A stretch of DNA of 64,000 nt, taken from positions 12,731,167 through 12,795,166 of the forward strand of contig CM056587.1 in the NCBI GenBank assembly GCA_029721435.1. Direction: 5' to 3'. This stretch comes from Gymnothorax reevesii (lineage: Eukaryota; Chordata; Actinopteri; Anguilliformes; Muraenidae). Below, one piece after another: positions 9,768-21,520 of the stretch; positions within the stretch are counted from its first letter, which is position 1, and each line of letters begins with the position of its first letter. Under the pieces are notes generated by a model, which saw nothing but the letters and a program-made list of their open reading frames with translations, was not told the origin of the DNA and ran no database searches. The position numbers and the translations under genes are program-made.

Positions 9768-10794
9768 CATTAAAATTATTATTGTAATTATAGCATTTCA
9801 GCACCCGTTTGTTTACAGTCAAATGCGTCGTTTTATTTATTTTTTTCTGCCAGGGAGGCGTGTGATTCGCAAGCGGTGACAGCTGTTGGCCACTGGAAAG
9901 GGCGCTGCGACGGATGACAGGCAGAAAGCTCGGCAAATCATTTTATTCGGACCAAAGAAAATGATTGGTCAGACTTTTATCAGAAATACAAAGTATATGA
10001 GAATTAAATATTATAATAATAAATAATAAATAAGAGTTTCAACACCTGGTGGATTTCTTTTACATTTTAGTGTGCCATACGCTTATTAGGAGCATTTTAA
10101 GATTACAAAAGAAAAGTGTAAAAATGCCAGAAAGGTAAGAATTGCTTTAAGTGCAATAATAATAACAACTTTCCTCTATCATCTTAAGACATAATATACA
10201 AAAGAACAATACAATGATCTGTCAAGGCCAGGACAACTCTAACATTTCTTTTAAAATGGGTGCTTCCCATCCTGAAATGTGATTAGCTGAGCCGCGTTCC
10301 ATGCCGGTATAATGCTGGCTTCACGTGCAGTAGGAATTATGGTAAATACAAGTGATCTACGCGAAAATTGCGCACGAATCCCTTCTCACGTCGTAATTAC
10401 CACTGGGGAACTGGGAGATAATTTTCATAAACGAGTTGCTGAGATGAAATAACCTTTCACCTTTTCAACATGGCAGAGAGCGAGCAAGGATTCATCGCCA
10501 ATGGTAAATAATGAGTCCGCCATTTTTAATTTCGCTCCAACAACAAAAGCACTTGAACACAATGTACTCGTATTTTCGAATTCACACATGGAAAGTATCA
10601 TCTTCCCAATACCACGTGAAGCCAGCACAAAATCACTGTAACCCACTGCATTCTGAGGCAGACCGCAGCACAAAATATCCCTGCATGGCTGGCCTAGCAA
10701 CCAACTACTCTGCGCTGAACTGACTCATTAGGTTACGTTTGTTTCAAGACTTTTAGCTCGCTATTTCAGTGTTGGCGAAGTTTAGCCTTTAAAC
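9768..10794. other. obsl1 intron 1, CpG-containing block, no gene
   Basis: 10300-10720 is richer in CpG than its surroundings. It has a short inverted pair (CTGGCTTCACGTG near 10312 and CACGTGAAGCCAG near 10614), suggestive of a further old transposon. No coding potential recognised. Confidence 0.4.
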
Positions 10795-11104
10795 TAGAGA
10801 TGGCAATTTCGACACGCAGATTCAAATGGTTTCGAACACGTTCGAAACTTCTGGGTTTGACACGGGTAAACGACTCTGGTTCAATACTTTTGTCACGTGA
10901 CTATTGCGTTTTTCCTGCTCCGCCCCGGCAATGATCATGTGTTGTTTCACTTCAAAACATTTTAATAGCTGCAGTAAAAGTTTTTGCCACTAGGCTGTCC
11001 ACTACTGAAATAAATCTGCTTTCGAAACAATTCGGGACATTTCGAAATGGTGGTCGTTTCAAAGGTTTCAAAACGGTTTCAAAGGTTCGAAATTGCCATC
11101 TCTA
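10795..11104. mobile_element. hAT-type MITE with perfect 8-bp target duplication
   Basis: Terminal inverted repeats TAGAGATGGCAATTTCGA and complement. CTTTAAAC flanks it at 10787-10794 and 11105-11112. The 8-bp duplication and terminal sequence are those of hAT elements. At 310 bp it has no transposase. Confidence 0.9.
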
Positions 11105-14100
11105 CTTTAAACCTGCTAACCAGTTGGCTATCTACCTAGCTAGCTATAGCATTATAGAGTTCGATATCACTTTAGCTTGCTAGCTACGTTGGTAACTAGC
11201 TCGCTATTTCAGTATTACCGATAAATTGTTGATTTTTTTTCTCGTGCTTTTATTTTATGGGCTTTGTGTAGGGCAACCACATCCATTGTAATGAATGCTA
11301 GCAAACCGACAAGCTGGCTAGCAAACTAATGAACAATTCAACATATTTTGGACACCGGCAAGTGTGGCGGACAAAAGTCAATCTTGTTCCCTACTCTCGC
11401 TGCTGGTTGTAATGATATGGCCGATCGGTGCGAGTTGAAAACAAGGAAACTCGAAAACCAAAACCAAAAACGAATGTAAAATTATTTAACAGGTCTTCGG
11501 GAGACATTCCTAATTGCCTGCTTTCATAGTATTTCTACATTAACGAGCCCAAATAGCCTGATGTGACATGATAATGGCGCTAGATGAAAAAGCAATCATA
11601 GTGCCTGTGTTGTTTGTCAACCATTCTGTTCTCTCTATCTTGCTTAGTGGAAGAACGAATAGTTCTCAATTTTATTATTGCATTATTACCAATAATCCGT
11701 GGATTTACACTGCTCCGACGCGCCACCGTAACGGGGGATTTACACTGGTCCGGTGCGTCATCGCCTGCAGATGCTACACTTCCCTCGGTTTGGCCGCTTA
11801 TGGGTGGTTCAGCGTTCTTCGTGATGTCGCTGTTTGTCAAATTCTGCCCTGAAATAAGTGCTGTCCAACGTAATGTTGGCAAAAGTAAATTGACACCACT
11901 AACGATATTAATTCAACATACTATTCCTTTTTCCCACCCGGATTTTGATTTTGGTAGGGACTGCAATTGTGTCTAAAAGAAAATAAAATTAAAATTATGA
12001 GTTTTAATGCTTCCGAACGATATGAAGCCTTCCTACGCGGCGCATATCAGGCCAAATATAAACGCAATTATGAAAATTGATTTTCCTTCAGATTAGCCTC
12101 TCATAAAAGTTGACTCATTTACACATTTAAACAGAACACCCCTAGCTGGAGCAAAAATAACAGACTCTACAGCTCCCAGGATCTAAGAGTTGAATTGGGC
12201 AGTCATATCTGAATAGCATTTAGTGGGTGAAGAGTGACAGTTTTGCACCTGGGTATTGATATCAGCTGCCTATCGGCTGGCGGGGATCTGTGTGAGAGTA
12301 TAGCATATTATAGTCATTTTAATTTGTCAGTCCAAATTCCCAATGGCTTCAGCTCTGACCTTTATTGTGTGACACCGTGCGGCACGAAGGGGGATTTCTC
12401 GTTGTGAAACAAATAATATGATGCTGCTAGCTGAATGAATAATTAGAGAAATATCCCCGACTCCAATCACTAGACATAATTTAAAAATGATAAAATGGCA
12501 CAAGATCTCTGTGAGATGTACATTTTGTAATGGGGAACAGCAGAACCTGATAAAGCCTAGTCATGGTTGGGAACTGTGCTTTTAGCTCAGTGATTGTGTT
12601 TTATTCCAAGCAGGGGTGTCATATTGTGCCCTTAAGCAAGACATTTAGCCTCAGTTGATCTGGCAGCTTTGGATTAATATAAGCAATGCAGGATTTATTC
12701 CTAAAAGAGGGAGACGGCAGGGGGGCGGGGCGGGGGGAGGGGGGGACACTTGTTTGGGCCTGAATCTAAAATGCTTCACATGCGTGTTATTCCATTCAGA
12801 ACTGGAAGGTATATTTTTTGCTGTTGCCAACCACTCTGAGTGGCGTCATGGAAAATTTATATCGAAAAAGTGAGGCACACTGAGGCTGGATAGAACCTGA
12901 CACAATGCCCAAATTAACTAAAGGACAACAGTAATGATGAAACATGTTCCTGTGGGTGAAGTTTGTTTGGCTAGCAACAGGCTGACTATAGTAAAGGCAG
13001 GTCCATTTGTCATATCGTGTGTTATAATTCAGAATAAATGCTTGAGGGATTTGACACACAGTAGAAGCAGCTGAAACAACACCTTGGCCCGAAAACAGCC
13101 GTGAGCTCCAATAACCTTTAGAACGTAGCCTCTGCTGACACTGCAGACATTTCTACTACGGCAGAATTCACTTGAGGCACCCTGAAGGGTCAAATTGTGA
13201 TTTTTTTTATTATACTTATTCATATTTATGTAAGTGCTACATGCTGCAGGGATACTTTGATAGTTATCCTGTTAAAACACAAGGGCATAGATTGGCTACA
13301 CAGTTCAGTATTGCTTAAGCCCATTACATTGTCTATGCAATGAACAGAGACACAATGCAGACAATGATGCAAGAGCTGTTCCTTATATACTTGCGTAGCA
13401 AAATGGGCAGCCCAAAATTTGTAAGGCGATGCAAACATCTGCTGCATTGCCATATATTTCAGGTAGGGGCAGTTCAGAGTCATTTAATCGTAAATAGCAA
13501 TACCAAAGAAGAAGTCATTCCTTCACGGCAGCCATTTTAGATACCCCTGGTTTTCCCGCGCCACTTTGCCTTTATATGCTTTATATAAGAAAGAAATATA
13601 TATAACCTCAGGCTGCACCGACAGATATCAATCTACTTGTGTATACCATGTAAGCAAACAGCTTCAAGTGCTTATGTTTGGTCATATTTTCTATGCGTAG
13701 TGTGTGCAACGGGCCTAAAGGTACTGTGCTAATGTGCGGATGTGTCTAGTATCTGTTTACTCACTGTTTAAATGGATGGATAGACCCCATAGGTCCATAC
13801 TTTTTCAGAATAAAGACAAACCAAGCAATTAGACTCTGTCCTGCAAGCTGATAATTCAGATATGGTGGATTAACGTTGATGAATTTACATGCTGTAATTG
13901 ACCGAGACTCCAAAATTGTCCATGACGGTGTGAAATTACTTTCAAACTTAAGGCTAGTGAGGGAATACTTAAGAATTCAAAGTGCTGTTTCTCATAATCC
14001 AAATATGAGTCCCCTTCCCCACCACTCTGTGACCGTAGATTTGCATAGTTCTGTGACCATAGTTTGTGAAAAATGAGCAATGGTGCTGAGGTGAACCTCC

Positions 14101-14889
14101 AGAGAGTTACTCCGATGTTCCCCCACCAACTCCAAAAGATTCCCTGCCCTGAATTTGAAGGCAGTCTGCTGCCCACCATTCCCATAACCCGCTGCATGAT
14201 TCAGCCGCTAAATTTAGCCTCGCATCGTAGGCCAGCTGTCAGGGCTCATGCCCACTCTTAAAAAGGTAAAGTGTAACACACACAGCTTGGACTAACTGCA
14301 TGGATTTGCTCCCTCATTCAGACATGTGCTTTATTTCACATTGTCTTCACAGCGTGCTTATAACTGTATTTGACATAGTCCAGTGGCCAAAAAGGAGGCA
14401 GAAAGTAGTTTTTTTTTTTTCTTTTGTTTCTCACGTGTGTCATGTTGCAGTTCAGATATATTCAGCAGTATTATGCATTCTTAAATGCCCAAGTTGTGTG
14501 GCTTTCAACAGAGCAGATTACATGTTTATAGTCTAAACCTAGACGGTGAACAAAATAGTTAAAGCAGCCCTGAATCACTGTAGCTAGACCTCAATTATAA
14601 AAATGTCTACGCAAGTAACGCTTATCATTTTTAATGCCAATCAGCGGCATGTGTCTCCTTACATGAGATCAAACCAACTGCATTTCCCTCAGTAAGGGCA
14701 GCACTGCTTATTTACTCTCAAAGGAAAGATGAAGATATGTAGAGTGTCCTCATAATGAGTTCCAAAGGATGTAATAGCTGATGCCCAAATTACAGGTGTG
14801 TCATCCACAAAAACAGCACAAGTGTTTAATTTGGTGAGGCGAATTGTACTGGAAATTCTGTCAGTATGTGCGGGATACTAAAAATGGCA
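11105..14889. other. obsl1 intron 1, no gene; G-rich tract
   Basis: No exon recognised on either strand. 11699-11760 has a 25-bp direct repeat (ggatttacactgctccg and ggatttacactggtccg). 12575-12680 resembles a SINE fragment (ttaagcaagacatttagcctcag). 12719-12746 is an almost pure G run with single-base interruptions. Confidence 0.5.
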
Positions 14890-16710
14890 AATTGCTTATT
14901 TGTCATATTTAAATGTTTCAGATCATCCAACTAATTTACAGATAAGATAAAGAAAATGTGAGTAAACCTAAAAACTTTTAAATGATCATTTCATTTATTG
15001 GGGGTAAAGAGTGTTTAAAACCATATAAAACTCATTTGAAAAAATTATTACCCCCGTAAACCTAAAATGGGTTCAACAACTGCAATCAAAAATTTGCAAC
15101 AACTAGCAAGGAGTCTTATACTCTGCCGTGGAGGAATTTTGACAGAATTGTCTTAATTCAGCCGCACAAAAGAACTTTCAAGCATTCACTGCCTGTTTAA
15201 AGTGAAAACATCTAAATCTATGGCATCTAAATCGGATTCAACTTAGGACTTTGACTGAACACTCCAAAACTTTTATGTTGTTTCAGTTGAACCATTCAGT
15301 GTTGGACTTGCTCGCTTGCTTCTGAATCCGATCATTGTCCTGCACCATGATGCAACTGTGCTTGAGCTGTTGGGCACAAATTGATGGCCAGACATTCTCC
15401 TTCAGCTCCATCGACTATTGCATGCACTGAAACCGCAAAGCAGCTCCAGACCGTCACGCTTTTTGCACCATGTATGACTGTTGTAATGCTGTTCTTATTG
15501 GCAAAATATTATTCTAAAAGACTTGGGGGTCATCAACATGTTTTTGGGCAAATAGTCAGCAGAGGTTATCGCATTGCAGCTCTCTCGTGGATGCCATTTT
15601 GCCCTGCAGTCGCTGTCTAATTATGGAATTGTAAAAACTGACCTTAACTGAGGTAATTGAGGCCTGAAGTTTTTAGATGTCAGACTGGGTTTGTTTAATA
15701 TGTATTTCTCGGCTGTCCTCTCTTGGGAAGGTCTACCACTGTTACCAAGTTTTCTCCATTTGTTGATATTGGCTGTTCCTGTGATCACTGCAGTTCCAGT
15801 GCCTTTCAAATGGCTAAATTGCGTTTTCTAGGCTGATAGATACCAACAACTTTGTTTCTCATCTGTTCTTAAATTTCTTTAGATTGTGGCATCATGGCTG
15901 CTTTTTGCTTACTTCACATTGGCAGACCGATTCTATTTAATTGATATTTAATTTCAACAGGGCTGGCAGTAATCATGCCTGGGTCTGTCTGGTGAAAATG
16001 AATCCAATTATCAATTAAATTAGTTTATTTGGTTGATTCAGTAACTATGGGGGTAATTACTTTTTTCACACAAGGGTCATTCCATGTCATATCACCAAAA
16101 AAAGTGGGATTCTACACCTCACTTCTATTGATTTTCTTCAAATTTGGAGTTATCTCCAAAACTACTTCACCGATTTTGACAAGGTATTGTTGGAAGGGGA
16201 ATCACACAAGCATTCCAAATCTGCCATACTTTACTCATCCTGTTAACTCTGGGTGTGATGAATAATTGACCTATATTTTGACCTCAGAATGGACCTTGAG
16301 GGTCGCGTGACCTTGAATTTTTTTGAACACCAAATTGTACCCTTATGAGGTATCTACAACATATCAAAAACCTGGAAACAAATTATTTTTAGTTATAGAG
16401 TAATTCAAAATTAAAATTCATGTGTCCAGCCATTTTCTGAGAATTATTATCCAATTAGCGATGCACTGGGACTCTTGGGACTAGTATATGGTGGTCAAAA
16501 TTTTAAGCAAAATTGTAGATGGTGAGGTTTAGCTCATTGGGGGATTTGACATGGAATGACCCATAAGGCCAGGTAGGGTCAGATAGCTTTTTCTTCCTCT
16601 ATAATTAGAATTATCATTCAAACTGAAATGTTTTGTCTAGGTTGGTTATCTCTCTAATATTTAAGTTAGTTTGCTGAGCTGAAACATTTATGTGAGACAA
16701 ATATGGAAAA
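14890..16710 (-). mobile_element. Decayed Tc1 element with another element nested in it
   Basis: Ends are long inverted repeats around GTCATATTTAAATGTTTCAG (left) and its diverged complement near 16690. About 15080-15990 is recognisable on the minus strand as a rotten Tc1 transposase gene. Landmarks on the plus strand are complement-like remnants such as gatcattgtcctgcaccatg, ctgaccttaactgaggtaatt and tgggaaggtctaccactgtt. Stops and indels throughout. The segment 16074-16562 interrupts the right end. Confidence 0.75.
16074..16562. mobile_element. Nested terminal-inverted-repeat element
   Basis: Ends GGGTCATTCCATGTCA and TGACATGGAATGACCC form a 16-bp inverted repeat. It splits the right terminal repeat of the surrounding Tc1 relic. 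A possible 4-bp duplication (acaa/ataa) is imperfect. Superfamily not assigned. Confidence 0.7.
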
Positions 16711-16964
16711 ATAAAAGAAACAGGGAATGGGGCAGATACTGCCTCACAGCAGAGTAGGAACTGCGGTTGCAAGTCAAAGCTCTCTCACAGGGACAGACAG
16801 ACACGTAGTACCGCAGCCACAAATAACCCCACAATTGCAGCCCTAAAAATCACTGCTGATGAAATTCAATCCATATCAGAAACAAATGCCGCAAACAAAA
16901 AAAAATATGGTGGGGATTCTCTGTCCTCATTTTGAGCTTGCGAAGTTTCGAGCTTTGAGTGTAA

Positions 16965-17105
16965 AAGAGGCATCGGGTGACAGGCTCATGCTTTGAAGCA
17001 GGGCCGCAAGCTGTCTCGCTCGCCCAAGATGGCAACATGGGGTTGCGTATGAGAATCCTTGTATACATAGTTCACTAATTTGGCAATCTAGATTCAGGAG
17101 GGATG
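16965..17105 (-). repeat. Dispersed repeat, copy 2
   Basis: Inverse copy of the segment at 8732-8880; shared motifs include CTATGTATACAAGGATTC versus CTATGTACAAGGCTTTTC. Confidence 0.65.
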
Positions 17106-17106
17106 T

Positions 17107-17655
17107 CACAAGTGTTCAAGCAATTAAGGTTGTGGTTGCTTGTAAGACCACGCCTCCAGCCGTTCAGCTCACCTGTCTGCTGAGACCCGGACTGCATTCC
17201 TCATCTCATGTCATTCAATCATTATCTGGATCTGTTTCTCATTTCCACTGTGTGGTCGCAGTTTGCTATTTAAGACCGAGCTTCACCCTTAGTCATTGCG
17301 AAGTCTCGTAAATGCATACCTGTGTTGCATTCCTAGTCTCGTTTAAACGTTATGCCAGCATTTCGCGTGTATTTCTACTCTAACTTTAACTTAGTGATGT
17401 TTATCGTTTTCCCAGCACTTTATATTAAGGAACCTCACTTCCTGTTTGTTTTCTATTTGTAATACATTGTTACTGCAGTCTATGCCCAGTGTTTGTATTA
17501 CCAATAGTGTTTATATTAGGGAACCTCGATTCCTGTTTGTTTTGTATTGCTTCGTTCGTGCCTTCTGCTGCACAGGAGGCATAATAAACGACCAATTCCA
17601 GTCCTCAACTTCCTGTCCTCTGTGCACCTGAACTGTGTATGAAGCACATCCCTTA
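17107..17655 (+). mobile_element. Possible solo LTR or old retroelement
   Basis: Contains a TATA-like TATTTAAG near 17268 and a polyadenylation signal AATAAA near 17582. There is an internal duplication of ggaacctcacttcctgtttg / ggaacctcgattcctgtttg. The layout resembles a fish LTR, but no TG..CA ends with a 5-bp duplication could be fixed. Confidence 0.3.
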
Positions 17656-17659
17656 CATT

Positions 17660-19208
17660 GCTGTTAAGGTCGCGGTTAATCCTCCCCCCAAACTTTCCTT
17701 CCAAATATAAACAAAAGTCCAACCTTAAATTTTAGGATTGAAGGAAAAAAAGAGACATCTGGAAAATGTCTCTAAACTTCTCAGCTAATATGTCCATACT
17801 GAATGGCTTTTGCTTTTAATAAGGGTATGGATATACCTATTAAACTTTTTCCATTGGCAACTGTAAACACACAAGAAAATAATCTGATTGCATTTCTAGC
17901 GCCAGTTAGCCCTAGCGCAAACGCTGACCTTAATGTCATTTTTAAAAAACACAAAAAATGAATTAATTGATAAATAAAGTTTGAATTGAAAGGTGCTCAA
18001 TAGTATGATCAAAATACTATGGAATGCCAACTAAGCAGCAGTACCCTCCATAATTGGCGCACTTGGTAAATTTTTTATTCACTCAATATTTAATTCAAAT
18101 TATTTAAAAAAAAAGACACCCTTTAATTGAAATACAAATGGACATAATTATTGGATCTACTTCAGTGAATAATTCTGTCATTATTCATAATACCTTGCCA
18201 AGATATCTCCGAGTCATCCCGTGTTGGGTAAAATGAGGTTGCAACAGGCATGGGATCTGGAACGGCTCTTCCATGCTTAATCTGTTCCGATCATTCATAT
18301 TCTCTGATCCATATTTATGGACTGTTATCGTTCTAGCGCAGGTTTTCTATTTCTATTTTCTATTTAGGTCAAAAGAGAGAAGACTGGGATGGCCATGATG
18401 AAACCTTAAATCTGTGGTTCATGAACTATTTGTGTCAATTTTGATGAACGACTTAGATCATTTTCCTCTTGAAAAATCCAACCAAATCCAAGGTTCAGTT
18501 TTTCTGTCGGGGTTTCGTCTGATATTTTCTGATACTTGAGAGATCCCATGACATCATTAATCCAAGTGAAGACCTTACTGTTACCCCTTTTTCATTTTTT
18601 TCCACTTTTTGTTGGCTGCGAATTCCATGTTTCAACACACATTAGAAACATAAACGTTATTAGCTCAAAGAAACTGTTAGTCATAAACCCCTTGTCTCTC
18701 TAAGTGCTCTGTAAAAGTGCTAACGTGCTACCTTGCCTGCATCCAGCTTCTGATCCTGTGGTCCCAGCCAAACCCACAGCTCAGAATGTTTTGTGAGTCA
18801 TGTTAGGAACCCAAAACCCACCTGCCCCCCCGAGCCAGTGTCACGTGTGGACTGCAGGCCTTCCACAGCATAAGTGAATTTGCAGATTGTATGATGCTCA
18901 AGTGGACGCCATCTCGGTCTGGTGCCATTAGAACTCCCAATGTGCATTTCACGCAGTTCCGCCATCTCATTAATGTTCCAGTAGATTAGAGATTGAGACG
19001 TTTTGACACAGCAGGTGCCAAATAACTGACAGATTACACAGAGGCAGCTGGCACATTGAAACGTGCCGTATGCTTCCTTTCGACTCGTCATTACTGCCAG
19101 GATTATTGCTGCACAATTATAAATTACGAAGGCATCTCCATGCAGGCCCCAATGCAACACTCTATACAGCAAATAGGGATGCCTTGAACCAGGAATGCAA
19201 GATTAAAA
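17660..19208. other. obsl1 intron 1, possible Tc1 remnant, no gene
   Basis: 18040-18640 begins ggtaccctccataattggcg and carries phrases such as gagatccatgacatcattaatcc-like text that recall the antisense of fish Tc1 elements, heavily decayed. No open frame of note elsewhere. Confidence 0.3.
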
Positions 19209-19325
19209 TCCTGGAGGACCGCTGTGTCCTGCAGTGCTAAATTCAATCCGCTCAGTCTACACACCTAGCTTTTATATAGTTGCTGACTGACAAAAATTGC
19301 AACTATGGCCCTCCAGGACATCATT
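19209..19325. mobile_element. Short palindromic hAT-like MITE remnant
   Basis: TCCTGGAGGACC at the left and GGCCCTCCAGGA at the right form the ends of a 115-bp palindromic fragment of the common fish type. Confidence 0.5.
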
Positions 19326-19463
19326 TAGACCTCCTATCAACACATTTCAACAGGCATCAATAGCAAAATCCAGCAAGTCCCAAAAATAAGTCTCTGGCAT
19401 TCTATTGCAGCTCACCTTTCAGTCTATACAAAGCCAAATGAGAATGAATCGTGTCCCTCTTAC

Positions 19464-20478
19464 CTTTCACAGTGAGGTGGACAGCACTAAGCGTCTGCCC
19501 AGCCGTGTTAGACGCCGCACACACGTAAACTCCATTGTCCTGCTGCTTGCAGTAGAGCACTTTGAGTGTGAAATAGCCTTCCCTATCTTCATACAGCAGA
19601 TATCTTCTACCTGACAGGATCACTCGGCCATCTTTCCGCCAGATGATCTCAGGCTTGGGTTTCCCCGTCACGTAACAACGAAACTTGGCGTGTTTTCCCT
19701 CTGTGACGGTGAACATCTTCACTTTGGCTGAATTTGGGAGGGGCTCATCCCATTGCCGAGTGGCCACCTGTCGGTTGCCGCGGGCCTTTCCGTGGTGGGC
19801 TTTCCAGTGCCCGTTAGCATAGCCGTTTCGGGTGACCTCTTCCTCATGTCCCGGTCCCGCGTCAACCAGGAGCACAGCTCCCGCCAGACCCTCTCCAAAC
19901 TCATTTTTGGCCTTGCAGGTGTACACCCCACCATCAGGGGCTCTAGTTTTGAAGATTTTGAGCTGAAACCAGCCCCCGTCCTGGTAGCCTACACTGAAGT
20001 GCGTGCTCTCGAAAATCTCGTTGAGCCGCTTACCATCCTTCTCCCACACCACCTCAGGTAGTGGTTTGCCCCAGAGCTTGCAAGAGAAGACAGCGTCCTC
20101 TCCGCGGCCCACGCGGGTGGAGAGGGGCTTAATAAGGAAACGCGGCCGGTTCTCCTCCCGCACCTCCTCCTCCTGCGCCTCCCCCTCCACCTTCAGTGTC
20201 GCAGCGGCGTATGTCTCTCCAATGCTGTTCTTGGCTTTGCAGATGTACTGGCCGCTGTCCTCGCTGCTCACTCCGGAGATGATGAGATTGTACACGTTCC
20301 CATCTTCAAACAGCCGGTACCGACCCTCGGGGTGGATCCGGTCATTGTTCCGCTCCCAGATGACGGTAGGACGGGGATCCCCGCTGATCTGGCACTTTAG
20401 GGCAGCATCTGTGCCGCTCTGCACAATCACTGGCCGGGGGTATGCTAAGAAGCGTGGAGCGCCGCCAAAAACGTCCAT
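19464..20478 (-). CDS. obsl1: obsl1 first coding exon: Ig1, Ig2, Ig3
   Basis: Start of an obscurin-like 1 protein, a giant-Ig-family cytoskeletal adaptor. The chosen ATG (20478) has a purine at -3 and G at +4, and opens on MDVFGGAPRFL. The exon gives 338 codons and ends in phase 1 at a GTAAGA donor. Three Ig domains are visible: Ig1 about residues 8-98 (C29, W41, C80), Ig2 about 111-206 (C133, W145, C188) and Ig3 about 251-339 (C268, W280, C320). An acidic then basic linker lies between Ig2 and Ig3. The motif EGKHAKFRCYVTGKPKPE opening Ig3 and the STHF stretch in Ig2 fit OBSL1 better than obscurin. In the family, Ig1 binds titin M10 and Ig3 binds myomesin. The frame stays open upstream to a TTG, but no ATG is better placed. 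Confidence 0.93.
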
Positions 20479-20570
20479 CTCCAGTTGTTTACTGGACTCA
20501 CCTTCCAAAGGATGCCGGCTCCCCGAAAAGCTACCTGAGCTCTCCTCCTCCTCTCAGTGCACAGTGCTGG
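20479..20570 (-). promoter_or_regulatory. obsl1 5' leader with cryptic donor
   Basis: Sequence directly upstream of the obsl1 ATG, purine-rich (GAGAGGAGGAGGAG) and probably 5' UTR. A possible acceptor (TATGTTCCCAG) lies about 80 nt upstream of the ATG. A consensus donor AAG|GTGAGT (GT at 20501-20500) sits 22 nt before the start codon. No TATA box or CpG island marks a transcription start. Confidence 0.4.
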
Positions 20571-21262
20571 GAACATACATGTAAACATCACCAATTAGCC
20601 CATTACCTCTGTTCTGGCAAAAATGTTTCATCACTTTCTCCTCTTACTTTGGCAAGGAATAACACAGACAACACAATAAGAAACCTCATAAAAATAACTC
20701 AGTTCATAGTACGTTATAACCTCTTTCGCTCGGGATTTGAAATGTGCTATCAAAGGTATAAAAGCCTTTCAATAATCTCATTTTTGAATGCATGTTAATG
20801 CCAAACTGGTTCCCATTTACTTTAATTCATCAAATAAATCACCGCCAGTTTTGACGCAAGTATTCTTCAGGGTATTGAATCCTCCCTCAATGAACTGAGG
20901 AAGACTTGTGCTGGAAGATAATTTAATAAATTTACTATTATTGCATTATGCCTGCAAGTATGTAACTGCTTTTCTTCACAACTAAAAGGCAACTAAACAT
21001 TACTCATTTATGAAGAGTAATCTGTAGAATGAAGAGCCAGTTTTTCACTGGAAGTACAGTTCATTGCATCACACAGTTATCAAGCATTTTCTGGATAAAT
21101 GATGACATAAAATGTCAATATGTCTTCTATATCATAAAATGACACGTTTGCTAAGCTTAGGAGCAACGCCGTTTTGCACAATGTTCGTAATTCGATAAGC
21201 TTAATATGTTTCCCAAGTGCATTCGTTCTAACACTGAAAACATTTTTGAATAAATTAAATTA
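20571..21262. other. Upstream of obsl1, nothing recognised
   Basis: AT-rich sequence, no exon or repeat recognised; upstream non-coding exons of obsl1 could lie anywhere to the right. Confidence 0.4.
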
Positions 21263-21520
21263 AGTAGAGTAGAGTGCATACCTCGGCCACGCCACATATC
21301 TGTACTTTTGGCGACAGATTATGTTCTGGATCACTTCCTAAATTGAATTAACTCATCCTTAGACTACCACCTATCATCCCACCAAATATTGTGCCAAACC
21401 ATTCAAACTTTTTGAGTTGTCCTATTAACAGACAGGCCGATGGATGGACAAACAGACAAACAAACAAACAGGTTGAAAACATTTCCTCCTTGGTGAAGGT
21501 AATTACACTGCTGAAAAAAA
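21263..21520 (+). repeat. Dispersed fish repeat, copy 1
   Basis: Shares with 26413-26580, same orientation: GTGCATACCTC, TCTGGATCACTTCC, GTGCCAAACCATTCA and TTTTTGAGTT. Includes a CAAA-type run (21460s) and ends near CTCCTTGGTGAAGGTAAT. A common interspersed teleost repeat. Confidence 0.65.

Noticed and set aside
11568..11976. Overlapping open frames on both strands in obsl1 intron 1
   Set aside because: No similarity to known families and no splice signals; partly made by a short direct repeat.
17107..17655. Firm call of a solo retroviral-type LTR
   Set aside because: TATA-like and AATAAA signals are present but no terminal TG/CA with matching target duplication could be shown; kept at low confidence only.
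891..20478. Assignment as obscurin, titin or another giant Ig protein
   Set aside because: Domain order Ig1-3, Ig4, Ig5, FN3, Ig and specific strings (STHF, ADDDGIYLCEM, LPRKVDVLEGENA, ERQEVGS, GTWFLNG) fit OBSL1 best.
20003..20798. Long plus-strand open frames over the obsl1 first exon
   Set aside because: Antisense shadows of the Ig1-Ig3 exon; no domain similarity, composition follows the minus-strand codons.
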